Origin: Planctomycetaceae bacterium
GTDB lineage: Bacteria > Planctomycetota > Planctomycetia > Pirellulales > UBA1268
Reading direction: 5' to 3'
DNA: 5,263 nt
Assembly (NCBI GenBank): GCA_947453875.1
Contig: CANGIH010000213.1
Coordinates: 1 to 5,263 of the forward strand
Of this stretch, positions 1 to 5,160 are shown one piece after another (positions within the stretch are counted from its first letter, which is position 1; each line of letters starts with the position of its first letter). The notes beneath the pieces are model-generated. The model saw nothing but the letters and a program-made list of their open reading frames with translations. It was not told where the DNA came from and ran no database searches. The position numbers and the translations under genes were made by a program.

Positions 1-40
1 GGACGGTGCGATGATCCCGCGTTGAATCGACGCGGCGTGG

Positions 41-80
41 GGTTGGCGGGGCGGCGTTCCTCCGAGCCGCCCCGCCAACC
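41..80. terminator. Perfect 15-bp GC-rich hairpin, possible (bidirectional) terminator
   Basis: Positions 41-55 (GGTTGGCGGGGCGGC) are the exact reverse complement of 66-80, with a 10-nt loop at 56-65. This is by far the most stable inverted repeat in the window. No T-run follows on either strand, so it is not a canonical intrinsic terminator, but GC-rich organisms often end transcripts at hairpins without a U-tract. A plus-strand frame entering from the left edge stops at 23-25, 15 nt before the stem, and a weak minus-strand ORF stops at 86-88, 5 nt from the other side. A shared terminator between convergent genes is therefore possible. The structure is certain; the function is inferred. Confidence 0.5.
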
Positions 81-85
81 ATCGG

Positions 86-259
86 TCACGCGTGGTGATG
101 CGGCCTTGCGGCCCGCAGCCTGGCGCGGAACGAAGGAGAGCGAAGGCGTGGCTTGTCCACCGGTGCCGGCGCGTCGACGCCTGCCTCGGCCGGGACCGTC
201 GCCGTCAGCGGGGTGGGCCCTGCCCCCGCGCCGGCCGGCCCCTTCCGGGTGCCGCTCAT
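86..259 (-). CDS. Possible small basic protein, unknown function (weak)
   Basis: This is a 57-residue frame starting at ATG 259-257. A purine-rich AGAGGAAGG lies just upstream and could act as a Shine-Dalgarno with about 5 nt spacing. The product would be Ala/Pro/Gly-rich in its first two-thirds and Arg-rich at the end (residues about 40-53), finishing in His-His-His-Ala. About 84% of third positions are G or C, which is compatible with coding but also with chance in this DNA. The stop lies 5 nt from the 41-80 hairpin. The same frame stays open upstream to an ATG at 391, giving 101 residues, but that start has no ribosome binding site. No domain is recognised, and it may well not be a gene. 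Confidence 0.2.
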   Translation of the reverse strand: MSGTRKGPAGAGAGPTPLTATVPAEAGVDAPAPVDKPRLRSPSFRARLRAARPHHHA

Positions 260-564
260 CGCCTTCCTCTGCCACTCGGGACGCCATGGTGTGCTGCGCG
301 GAACACGCTTCTCTCCGGTGAGCTGTTCGGCGTCATGCATCCACACAATGGCTTCTCCCGCGCCGCACCGGATTGGCGCCAGCGCCAACATGGCGTCTGA
401 GCGAACGAATCCGGGCGATGGGAAGGAGGATCGGCGCGGGAAGGCATCTGCCCGCAGCGTCGGCCCAGAATGGCCAGACTGCGCCGGTCATACCGATGGC
501 AGGGGCGACCTGATCCGCATGGTCGGGCATGACTCTTTCCACAGGAAGCGAATCAGCGATCCAG

Positions 565-597
565 GCGGCCCCTTCACCACGGGCCGCGTGAGTTTTT
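565..597 (+). terminator. Terminator-like hairpin with T-run in the leader of the DUF1559 gene
   Basis: GCGGCCC (565-571) pairs perfectly with GGGCCGC (581-587) around a 9-nt loop. A TTTTT run follows at 593-597 after a 5-nt spacer. On the plus strand this resembles an intrinsic terminator, although the spacer between stem and T-run is longer than ideal. It lies about 100 bp before the DUF1559 start and follows no convincing plus-strand gene. It could end an unannotated small RNA or upstream transcript, or act as an attenuator within the leader. The pairing is seen; the role is inferred. Confidence 0.35.
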
Positions 598-697
598 CGT
601 GAATGCGATGCGAACCTTCCGTGACGCTGGCAGACTCAGGTGAGATTTTTCCGGCGGCGGAACCCTCCCTCCTCGGCCTTCCGGCCTGTCAGTGCCC

Positions 698-1606
698 ATG
701 CATAGACACCACACCGCCTTCACACTGGTCGAGCTGCTCGTGGTCATCGCCATCATCGGCACGCTTGTCGGAATGCTTCTGCCCGCGGTGCAAGCCGCGC
801 GGGAGGCGTCATCGAGAAACGCCTGTCAGAACAATCTCAAGCAGGTTGGCCTCGCACTCCATGGTTTCCATGATGCCCGTCGCCGTCTCCCGACGGGGTA
901 CGCGTCGGCCTTCGACGAGGCGGGGAACGATACCGGCCCCGGCTGGGGATGGGCTGCGTTCATCCTCCCGCAGATGGAACAGATCGGCATCCACTCGCGA
1001 ATCAATTTCCAGCAGTCGATCGAGGCCGCCGCCAATGCCGAAGCGCGTGGTTCGATCGTCAAGCCCTTTCTTTGCCCATCGGACACGGCGCCGTCAGTCC
1101 CGTTTCCGGTAGGGCCGCGCGATCGGACCGGGCGGCTCATGTCGGTGACCTGCGCCGTGTCCCCCTCCAACTATGTGGGCAATTTCGGCGTCAGCGAGCC
1201 GGGAGTGGATGGCGATGGGGTTTTCTTCCGCGGGAGTGAGATCGCCTTCCGCGACATCACGGACGGACTGTCAACCACGTTTGTGGTGGGCGAGCGGTCG
1301 TTTCGCTACTCCGAGGCCACGTGGACCGGTGCGGTGACCGCATCCCAGCAGGTTCCCTCGCCTTCTTGTCCGATGGGCTTCCAGATCAACAACGCATCAA
1401 ACTTCGTGCTCTCGCACACCGGCGAGTCGTTTGATGGTGCCCATGGAGCCACCGAGATCAACAACTTCACGTCGCGTCACGGGCAGGCCGGCAACTACCT
1501 GTTCGCCGATGGCCACGTCAGCCTGCTCGGTGATTCGACCGATTACGCCACCTTCAAAGCCCTCTCGACGCGATCGAAGGGCGAAGTCATCCAAGGAGAT
1601 CGCTGA
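698..1606 (+). CDS. DUF1559 family pseudopilin-like protein (prepilin N-terminus, H-X9-DG motif)
   Basis: The product is 302 residues, close to the usual DUF1559 length of about 300-350. It opens with a class III prepilin signal: HHTA then FTLVELLVVIAIIGTLVGML. Prepilin peptidase should cleave before Phe8, the conserved Glu is Glu12, and residues about 9-28 form the membrane/assembly helix. Next come family hallmarks: PAVQAAREASSR (29-40), NNLKQVGLALHGFHDA (46-61), FLCPSD (124-129), SNYVGNFG (about 157-164) and DITDGLSTTFVVGERS (186-201). Near the C-terminus His261, nine residues and Asp271-Gly272 form the H-X9-DG signature. Known: this family is massively expanded in Planctomycetes and its function is unsettled; a surface pseudopilin-like role is inferred. 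Residue -1 of the cleavage site is Ala rather than the usual Gly. A GTG at 692 would add two residues; neither start has a clear ribosome binding site. The stop overlaps the next gene's ATG. Confidence 0.95.
   Translation: MHRHHTAFTLVELLVVIAIIGTLVGMLLPAVQAAREASSRNACQNNLKQVGLALHGFHDARRRLPTGYASAFDEAGNDTGPGWGWAAFILPQMEQIGIHSRINFQQSIEAAANAEARGSIVKPFLCPSDTAPSVPFPVGPRDRTGRLMSVTCAVSPSNYVGNFGVSEPGVDGDGVFFRGSEIAFRDITDGLSTTFVVGERSFRYSEATWTGAVTASQQVPSPSCPMGFQINNASNFVLSHTGESFDGAHGATEINNFTSRHGQAGNYLFADGHVSLLGDSTDYATFKALSTRSKGEVIQGDR
1593..1598 (+). promoter_or_regulatory. Ribosome binding site for the lipoprotein gene
   Basis: AAGGAG lies 7 nt before the ATG at 1606, inside the last codons of the DUF1559 gene. 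Together with the TGATG stop/start overlap (1604-1608) it supports the 1606 start and translational coupling of the two genes. Confidence 0.75.
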
Positions 1607-1896
1607 TGGCCAGCCGTTCGTCCGCGCGAAACGTGATCTCGCTCACCGTGGTCTGCACGTTGGCATGGGCGTTCACGGGCTGTGCCGGAGCCAAGAAGGC
1701 GCCTCCAAAAACGATGAGCATCGACGAGGTGCCCCCGGCGTTCATGGAGACGGCGAGGAAGGAGTTGCCGGGAGTCGACTTCGACGAGGTGTGGGTCAAG
1801 CAGGATGGCACGCTGGAAATCCGCGGCAAGGCCAGCAACGGCAAGATCAGGGAAATCGAGATCCGCCCCGATGGTACCGTCGAGGAGATCGAGTGA
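1606..1896 (+). CDS. Small lipoprotein with PepSY-like C-terminal region
   Basis: The product is 96 residues. A signal peptide with basic N-terminus (Arg4, Arg8) and hydrophobic core (about 10-23) ends in the lipobox Phe23-Thr-Gly-Cys26, so Cys26 should be lipidated by Lgt and cleaved by LspA. Residue +2 is Ala, which by the E. coli rule would allow outer-membrane sorting; whether that applies in planctomycetes is unknown. The 71-residue mature part reads VPPAFMETARKELPGVDF (43-60), then short strands alternating with DGT turns (DGTLEIRG, then DGTVEEIE at the end). This helix-plus-strands layout resembles PepSY-like periplasmic proteins, but I do not assign the family firmly. The start overlaps the DUF1559 stop by one base, with AAGGAG 7 nt upstream, so the two are co-translated. 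It may stay membrane-anchored beside the pseudopilin-like protein; that partnership is inference. Confidence 0.85.
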   Translation: MASRSSARNVISLTVVCTLAWAFTGCAGAKKAPPKTMSIDEVPPAFMETARKELPGVDFDEVWVKQDGTLEIRGKASNGKIREIEIRPDGTVEEIE

Positions 1897-1942
1897 ACGC
1901 CAGCGGAGACTCCCGATGAGCGTACTGACGATCCGACAAGGA

Positions 1943-1961
1943 CGGGGATGACGGTTCCCCG
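1943..1961. terminator. Weak hairpin between convergent genes, possible terminator
   Basis: CGGGGA (1943-1948) pairs with TCCCCG (1956-1961) around a 7-nt loop. It sits in the 71-bp gap between the stop of the lipoprotein gene and the stop of the opposing minus-strand gene, where a shared terminator would be expected. The stem is only 6 bp and no T-run follows on either strand, so support comes mainly from position. Confidence 0.25.
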
Positions 1962-1967
1962 GAAAGG

Positions 1968-2729
1968 TCAGCGGCGTCCGCCGCCACCGGAGCCCGACTG
2001 CTGGCGGCGTTCGTCCATCTGCCGGCGATACTCGGTGCGCCGGGCACGCTGCTCGGGATCGGAGTTGTCGAGCATCGACTTGCGGCGGTTGTTGCGATCC
2101 TCTTCCGATCCGCCCCCTCGAGGGCCACCGCCGCCACCGCGTCCGCCACCCCCCGGTCCGCCCGGTCCGCCACCGCCGGGGCCACCGCCCGCTCCTGCCT
2201 GGCCCTGCGGTCCCCCGTTCCGGTCAGACTGCCTGCCCCGATCGGTGTTCCGTTTGGCGCGGTCGGCCATGAACTGCTTCCTGCGGTCATCTTCGGCCTT
2301 GATGCGACGGTCAAGCTCGGCCTGACGCTGGGCGGGAGGCAGGTTGAAGAACGAGTTCACCTGGGCCCGCTCGTTGGCTTCCATGAGCCGACCGATATCG
2401 CGGCGAACCTGATCGCGCATGTCCTCGGGCAGATCCCGCATCGAACCGAACACCTTCCCCATGTTCGGACCACCGTCGTAGGGCACCTGCCCTTTCCCGG
2501 CCTTGTCGAGTTCGGCGATCTGCTGATCGATGGTGGCCCGGACCTCCAGCACCTGAGCGGGAGTGGAAAACCACCCCATGGCCCAGGCCCAGAGGAGGGT
2601 GAGGATGGCAAGGATGACGGCGGCCACGATCGCCCGCTTGAGCCAGGTCATCGGCCCGGTGGAAACATGGTCGCCACGTTCCATCGAGGCGATGGCCCGG
2701 CGGGCTTCGCCGGCAGACATCGTGCGCAT
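1968..2729 (-). CDS. Single-pass membrane protein with Gly/Arg-rich C-terminal tail, unknown function
   Basis: The product is 253 residues and I recognise no named domain. Residues 1-32 are a basic cytoplasmic segment, and 33-54 form one strong transmembrane helix, preceded by Lys31-Arg32. By the positive-inside rule the rest is outside the cytoplasmic membrane. Residues about 60-170 look helical and highly charged, including LPEDMRDQVRRDIGRLMEAN (100-119) and FFNLPPAQRQAELDRRI (127-143). Similar 'FF-x-LPP...R...LD..I' segments occur, as I recall, in other planctomycete membrane proteins. Residues 172-207 are almost pure Gly with Pro and Arg (DNA about 2109-2216). A basic stretch follows (211-242, many Arg) and the protein ends in SGSGGGGRR. 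The start at 2729 is set by AGGAG 6 nt upstream; a 42-codon in-frame upstream extension lacks such support and looks non-coding. It lies downstream of the PQQ-like gene on the same strand, 223 bp away, so probably has its own promoter. Confidence 0.8.
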   Translation of the reverse strand: MRTMSAGEARRAIASMERGDHVSTGPMTWLKRAIVAAVILAILTLLWAWAMGWFSTPAQVLEVRATIDQQIAELDKAGKGQVPYDGGPNMGKVFGSMRDLPEDMRDQVRRDIGRLMEANERAQVNSFFNLPPAQRQAELDRRIKAEDDRRKQFMADRAKRNTDRGRQSDRNGGPQGQAGAGGGPGGGGPGGPGGGGRGGGGGPRGGGSEEDRNNRRKSMLDNSDPEQRARRTEYRRQMDERRQQSGSGGGGRR

Positions 2730-2735
2730 GCTGGA

Positions 2736-2740
2736 CTCCT
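2736..2740 (-). promoter_or_regulatory. Ribosome binding site fixing the start of the Gly/Arg-rich membrane protein
   Basis: On the minus strand AGGAG is followed by 6 nt and ATG at 2729-2727. It selects this ATG over the far-upstream ATG at 2855 and over a second in-frame ATG three codons downstream. Confidence 0.7.
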
Positions 2741-2856
2741 GCAAACCTTCGGCGGAGCTGGGGCCATGCCCCGATTCAATCGCCGTATCAAATGGCTCTT
2801 TCGGACAGCCGATACCCGGCAGGATTCCCGAAGCCGACGAGCCGCATCGCTTCAAC

Positions 2857-2884
2857 GCCCGGCGGTCGAAAAGGTTTCGCGGGC
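2857..2884. repeat. Two-part inverted repeat in the gap between the two minus-strand genes
   Basis: GCCCG (2857-2861) pairs with CGGGC (2880-2884), and inside it CGAAA (2867-2871) pairs with TTTCG (2875-2879). A 5-nt bulge lies on one side. The element is 69 nt beyond the stop of the PQQ-like gene and about 130 nt before the start of the next minus-strand gene. It could be a terminator of the former or part of the leader of the latter. No T-run follows, so the role is open. The rest of the 223-bp gap shows no gene. Confidence 0.3.
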
Positions 2885-2952
2885 CGTGCCTGGCGAGCCC
2901 GACATGATCGAGTCCGGGGTAGGGGCAAGCAACCGCAAGGAGGGGAAGAGAG

Positions 2953-4803
2953 TCACTCCGAAGAGGGGGTCGTGTCGGGTGCGGAGGCTGGGGCCACCGA
3001 CGGGAGCTGGTAGCAGGCTATCTCCTCGGCGTTTCGTACGAGCAAGCGCCCATGGGCGATGGTTGGATGATTCCAGGTCTTCCCATCGACCGCCTGGAAC
3101 CGTCCCCGTTCCTCGTGACGCGTCGGGGTGGCCGCCAGCCGGACCGCCTCCCCCTGCTCGCCGAGGACGAGCAGTTCGCCGGCATCGGCCACGTGGATGA
3201 CCTGGCCATGGGCATACCGACCGCCGAGCCATTTCCGTTTTCCGGTCGCGAGGTCGATGCAGGTGAAGATCCGATCGTTGAATCCGTAGAGATGGCCTTC
3301 ATGGACGACCGAATCGTTGAAATAGCTCCGCAGTTCCTTCGTACGCCACAGCGGCTCGACGGTCCAGTCGGTGCCGGTGTGGGCCACCCGCACCAATTCG
3401 GCGCCGTCGAGATAGGAGTGGAGCAGGATCCGGTCGTCGCCGACGACCTGTGGCTGGAGCATCCGAGCCTGGCCGGCGAGTGGCCAACGGTGCTCCCAGA
3501 GTCGATGGCCGTCGGCCGGGGCGAAGGCCTCGAGCCCCTCGTCGGTCACCGACACGATCTGGGCTTCGCCCCCGAGCTCGACCAGATGGCACGATGCATA
3601 GGTGTGATGGCCCACGCCGGCGGTCCAGCGGGTGGCACCCGTGGCGGCATCGCAGGCGATCACCCCCTTGCCATCGGGGCCGCACATGATGGAGGCGACG
3701 ACATGCCCCCCATCCGCCAACGGCACCACCAAGGGCGACGATGAAAATCCCCAGATCGGCACCGGGGCGCCGGAATCGGCGCGGAGGTCCCGCTTCCACT
3801 CAAGCGCCCCGTCGCTTGGCAAAAGGCACAAGAGCACGCCCCGTGCGGTGAGGGCAAAGACCTTCCCTGCCGCGATGGTGGGGGTGGCACGCGGCCCGGT
3901 GCCCGCCGCCGGTTCCTGGAAGCGATCCTGTTCGGCGTGGATCCACTCCTCCCTTCCGTCCGTGAGCGAATAACAGCTGACGAGCTCCTCCTCGCCACGC
4001 TGCTCCTGCGTGAAGATCCGATCACCGACGACTGCGAGGCTCGACCAGGCCGGCCCGATGCGCCGCTTCCACAGGAGCGAGGGAGGATTCGTCTCGGACC
4101 ATTCGCCGAGCGAGGCGATTCCCCTGACGGTGCCATCGCGCAGAGGGCCACGGAATCCTGGCCAGTCGCCCGGGCCCGTGGTCAGGGGAGGCGCTTCGCC
4201 GGCGGGAGCGGAGGGGCTTGTCTGGTCGCCCGCTCCAGCCTGAACCGCTGCTCTCTTGCCGGCGAGCTCGGCCAGGAGGCGATCCTCGGCCGTCGGTGAC
4301 CAGCGCCATCGCGGAGTGGCATCCATCGCGCCGGTCACGCCGTCGAACCGAACAACGAGCGGGAGAGCGAAACCGGCGGCGAGGATGGCCGCGAGGGTCG
4401 CCGTGCGCCGGCGCGGAGGCGCAGCCCGGAGGAACCAGGCGCCGGCCACCCAGGCGGTGGCGATCCAGGGGGCGATGAACATGATCCAGGGCACGCCGAG
4501 GGTCATCCGGTCGGCGATTGCGTTGCTGGCGACGATCCCTCCGAGGGCGAGGCCTCCGAGAAGAAGCCGCTCGAACCAGCGGGCACGGCTGCATGTCACC
4601 CACCAGGCGACCAGCAGGAGGAGCGAAAGCAGGCCACCGCCGACGAGGGTCGCGAAGGTGGCGAAGCCGCCGATCGGACGGGTGACGAGTGCCGCGACCC
4701 AGTAGGCGGCGATGATCGCCAGCGCCGGCCAGAGCCGGAGTGCCCCACCAGCCGGCCGAATCGGAGGGGCGAGAGTGTCGGTGGTGGACATGCGGGATTC
4801 CAT
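2953..4803 (-). CDS. Membrane protein with C-terminal PQQ-like beta-propeller
   Basis: The product is 616 residues. The first 151 contain five predicted transmembrane helices (about 23-41, 46-70, 79-94, 104-125, 135-151). Loops after helices 2 (SRARWFER) and 4 (RAAPPRRR) are strongly basic, so the N-terminus is predicted inside and the large C-terminal part outside. After a Pro/Ala/Gly linker (about 185-212) comes DWPGFRGPLRDGTVRG (213-228), the motif that opens planctomycete PQQ-like propellers. Blade motifs of the form DG/TG-x3-W follow: TDGREEW (281-287), SDGALEW (330-336), ATGATRW (387-393), ADGHRLW (430-436) and ATGKRKW (519-525). Known: these repeats build PQQ-type propellers, but many members bind no PQQ and serve as scaffolds like BamB. 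I see no CxxCH haem motif, so a quinohaemoprotein dehydrogenase is unlikely and enzymatic activity is not shown. Starts at 4803 or 4791 (four codons in) are both possible; the latter has only a weak GGA upstream. Confidence 0.92.
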   Translation of the reverse strand: MESRMSTTDTLAPPIRPAGGALRLWPALAIIAAYWVAALVTRPIGGFATFATLVGGGLLSLLLLVAWWVTCSRARWFERLLLGGLALGGIVASNAIADRMTLGVPWIMFIAPWIATAWVAGAWFLRAAPPRRRTATLAAILAAGFALPLVVRFDGVTGAMDATPRWRWSPTAEDRLLAELAGKRAAVQAGAGDQTSPSAPAGEAPPLTTGPGDWPGFRGPLRDGTVRGIASLGEWSETNPPSLLWKRRIGPAWSSLAVVGDRIFTQEQRGEEELVSCYSLTDGREEWIHAEQDRFQEPAAGTGPRATPTIAAGKVFALTARGVLLCLLPSDGALEWKRDLRADSGAPVPIWGFSSSPLVVPLADGGHVVASIMCGPDGKGVIACDAATGATRWTAGVGHHTYASCHLVELGGEAQIVSVTDEGLEAFAPADGHRLWEHRWPLAGQARMLQPQVVGDDRILLHSYLDGAELVRVAHTGTDWTVEPLWRTKELRSYFNDSVVHEGHLYGFNDRIFTCIDLATGKRKWLGGRYAHGQVIHVADAGELLVLGEQGEAVRLAATPTRHEERGRFQAVDGKTWNHPTIAHGRLLVRNAEEIACYQLPSVAPASAPDTTPSSE

Positions 4804-4811
4804 GAGCGGGG

Positions 4812-4840
4812 GTGACCGGTGGGGGGCTCCATGCTACGGT
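4812..4840 (+). promoter_or_regulatory. Candidate sigma70-type promoter for the DUF1653 gene
   Basis: GTGACC (4812-4817; four matches to TTGACA) and TACGGT (4835-4840) are separated by 17 bp. A TG lies one base upstream of the latter, as in extended -10 elements. TACGGT keeps the first T, the A and the last T of TATAAT, a pattern common in GC-rich genomes. It would start transcription about 65 nt before the DUF1653 ATG. This rests on motif reading alone. Confidence 0.3.
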
Positions 4841-4859
4841 CGGAGGCAGCCGGCGTCGC
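4831..4859 (-). promoter_or_regulatory. Candidate sigma70-type promoter for the PQQ-like propeller gene
   Basis: On the minus strand TAGCAT (4836-4831; four matches to TATAAT) lies 17 bp after GCGACG (4859-4854; shares the GAC core of TTGACA). It would give a leader of roughly 20-35 nt before the PQQ-like start. Its -10 overlaps the -10 of the plus-strand candidate. The match is weak. Confidence 0.22.
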
Positions 4860-4875
4860 GGCCGGCACTGGTGCC
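4849..4875. repeat. Adjacent inverted repeats in the divergent intergenic region
   Basis: GCCGGC (4849-4854) and GCCGGC (4861-4866) flank a 6-nt spacer and form an inverted repeat. It overlaps GGCAC-TG-GTGCC (4864-4875), a second palindrome. Both lie in the 109-bp region between divergent starts, next to the candidate promoters, so they could be operator sites or leader structure of the DUF1653 mRNA. GC-rich DNA produces such palindromes by chance. Confidence 0.25.
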
Positions 4876-4902
4876 ACGAGACGGCGGTGAGGAGATCCCC
4901 CC

Positions 4903-4906
4903 GGAG
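4903..4906 (+). promoter_or_regulatory. Ribosome binding site fixing the start of the DUF1653 gene
   Basis: GGAG is followed by 6 nt and the ATG at 4913. The frame is open upstream to 4712, but that would run across the divergent PQQ-like gene and gives a non-conserved-looking extension, so this site decides the start. Confidence 0.65.
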
Positions 4907-4912
4907 AAACGG

Positions 4913-5131
4913 ATGAACAGCATCGAACCGGGCCGGTACCGGCACTACAAGGGCAACGATTACACCGTTCTCGGTGTCGCTCGACACAGCGAGACCGGTG
5001 AGTTTCTGGTCGTCTACCGCCAGGAGTATGGCGACCGGGGTCTGTGGGTGCGGCCGCTGTCGATGTTCACCGAGGCGGTCGAACTCGATGGTCAGAGCGT
5101 GCCGCGGTTTGCCCGCATCGGTCCGGCGTGA
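4913..5131 (+). CDS. DUF1653 domain protein
   Basis: The product is 72 residues and consists of little but the DUF1653 domain, which is typical of the family. Recognisable stretches are PGRYRHYKGNDYTVLGVARH (6-25), LVVYRQEYGDRGLWVRPLSM (32-51) with Trp45-Val-Arg-Pro, and GQSVPRF (60-66). The pattern is a compact all-beta fold with many aromatic residues, no signal peptide and no membrane segment, so it is probably cytoplasmic. The function of the family is not established, as far as I know, though such proteins are widespread in bacteria. Start support comes from GGAG 6 nt upstream. It is divergent from the PQQ-like gene, with a possible promoter at 4812-4840. A weak hairpin (TCCGGC 5122-5127 with GCCGGA 5140-5145) overlaps its stop and might help end the transcript. 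Confidence 0.9.
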   Translation: MNSIEPGRYRHYKGNDYTVLGVARHSETGEFLVVYRQEYGDRGLWVRPLSMFTEAVELDGQSVPRFARIGPA

Positions 5132-5160
5132 ATGCCATGGCCGGAATTGTCCACGGAGCG

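Larger units (their letters stand above)
81..691. other. Gene-poor stretch of about 600 bp upstream of the DUF1559 gene
   Basis: Open frames occur here on both strands, but their translations are rich in Arg, Pro, Ser and Gly without recognisable domains, as expected of chance frames in GC-rich DNA. No frame has both a good ribosome binding site and convincing protein composition over more than about 60 codons. The stretch contains a weak small ORF (86-259 minus), a small near-palindrome (TTGGCGCCAGCGCCAA, 373-388), a terminator-like hairpin with a T-run (565-597) and two similar T-rich words (588-598 and 640-651). No tRNA or rRNA was recognised. The right-hand part must include the promoter and 5' leader of the DUF1559 gene, but I could not place a convincing -35/-10 pair. 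Confidence 0.5.

Noticed and set aside
2..25. A plus-strand frame from the left edge ending at TGA 23-25, possibly the last seven codons of an upstream gene before the 41-80 hairpin.
   Set aside because: It is too short to judge, and another frame also stops nearby at 12-14. Only its position before the hairpin supports it.
153..602. Plus-strand frame of 149 residues, with a first part rich in Ala, Gly and Pro.
   Set aside because: It begins with TTG without a ribosome binding site, has no domain, and its composition changes abruptly. It runs through the terminator-like hairpin, so it is likely a chance frame in GC-rich DNA.
1916..1951. Eleven-codon ORF after the lipoprotein gene.
   Set aside because: There is no good ribosome binding site, it is too short, and nothing suggests a leader peptide between convergent genes.
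2109..2216. Repetitive GGC/CCG-rich tract considered as a CRISPR or tandem-repeat array.
   Set aside because: There are no spaced direct repeats. It is a low-complexity coding tract for the Gly-rich tail.
2730..2855. 42-codon N-terminal extension of the Gly/Arg-rich membrane protein.
   Set aside because: The AGGAG site before the ATG at 2729 explains the start, and the extension has no ribosome binding site and non-protein-like composition.
3052..3744. Long plus-strand frame of 230 residues opposite the PQQ-like gene.
   Set aside because: The PQQ-like gene on the other strand shows clear domain motifs across this interval. This is an antisense shadow caused by GC-rich codon use.
4712..4912. 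Upstream extension of the DUF1653 frame by 67 codons.
   Set aside because: It would overlap the start of the divergent PQQ-like gene. DUF1653 proteins are typically about 70 residues, and GGAG precedes the ATG at 4913.
4022..4987. Long minus-strand frame of 321 residues overlapping the PQQ-like gene in another frame.
   Set aside because: It is very rich in Arg and Pro, has no domain, and is explained as an out-of-frame shadow of the membrane/propeller gene.
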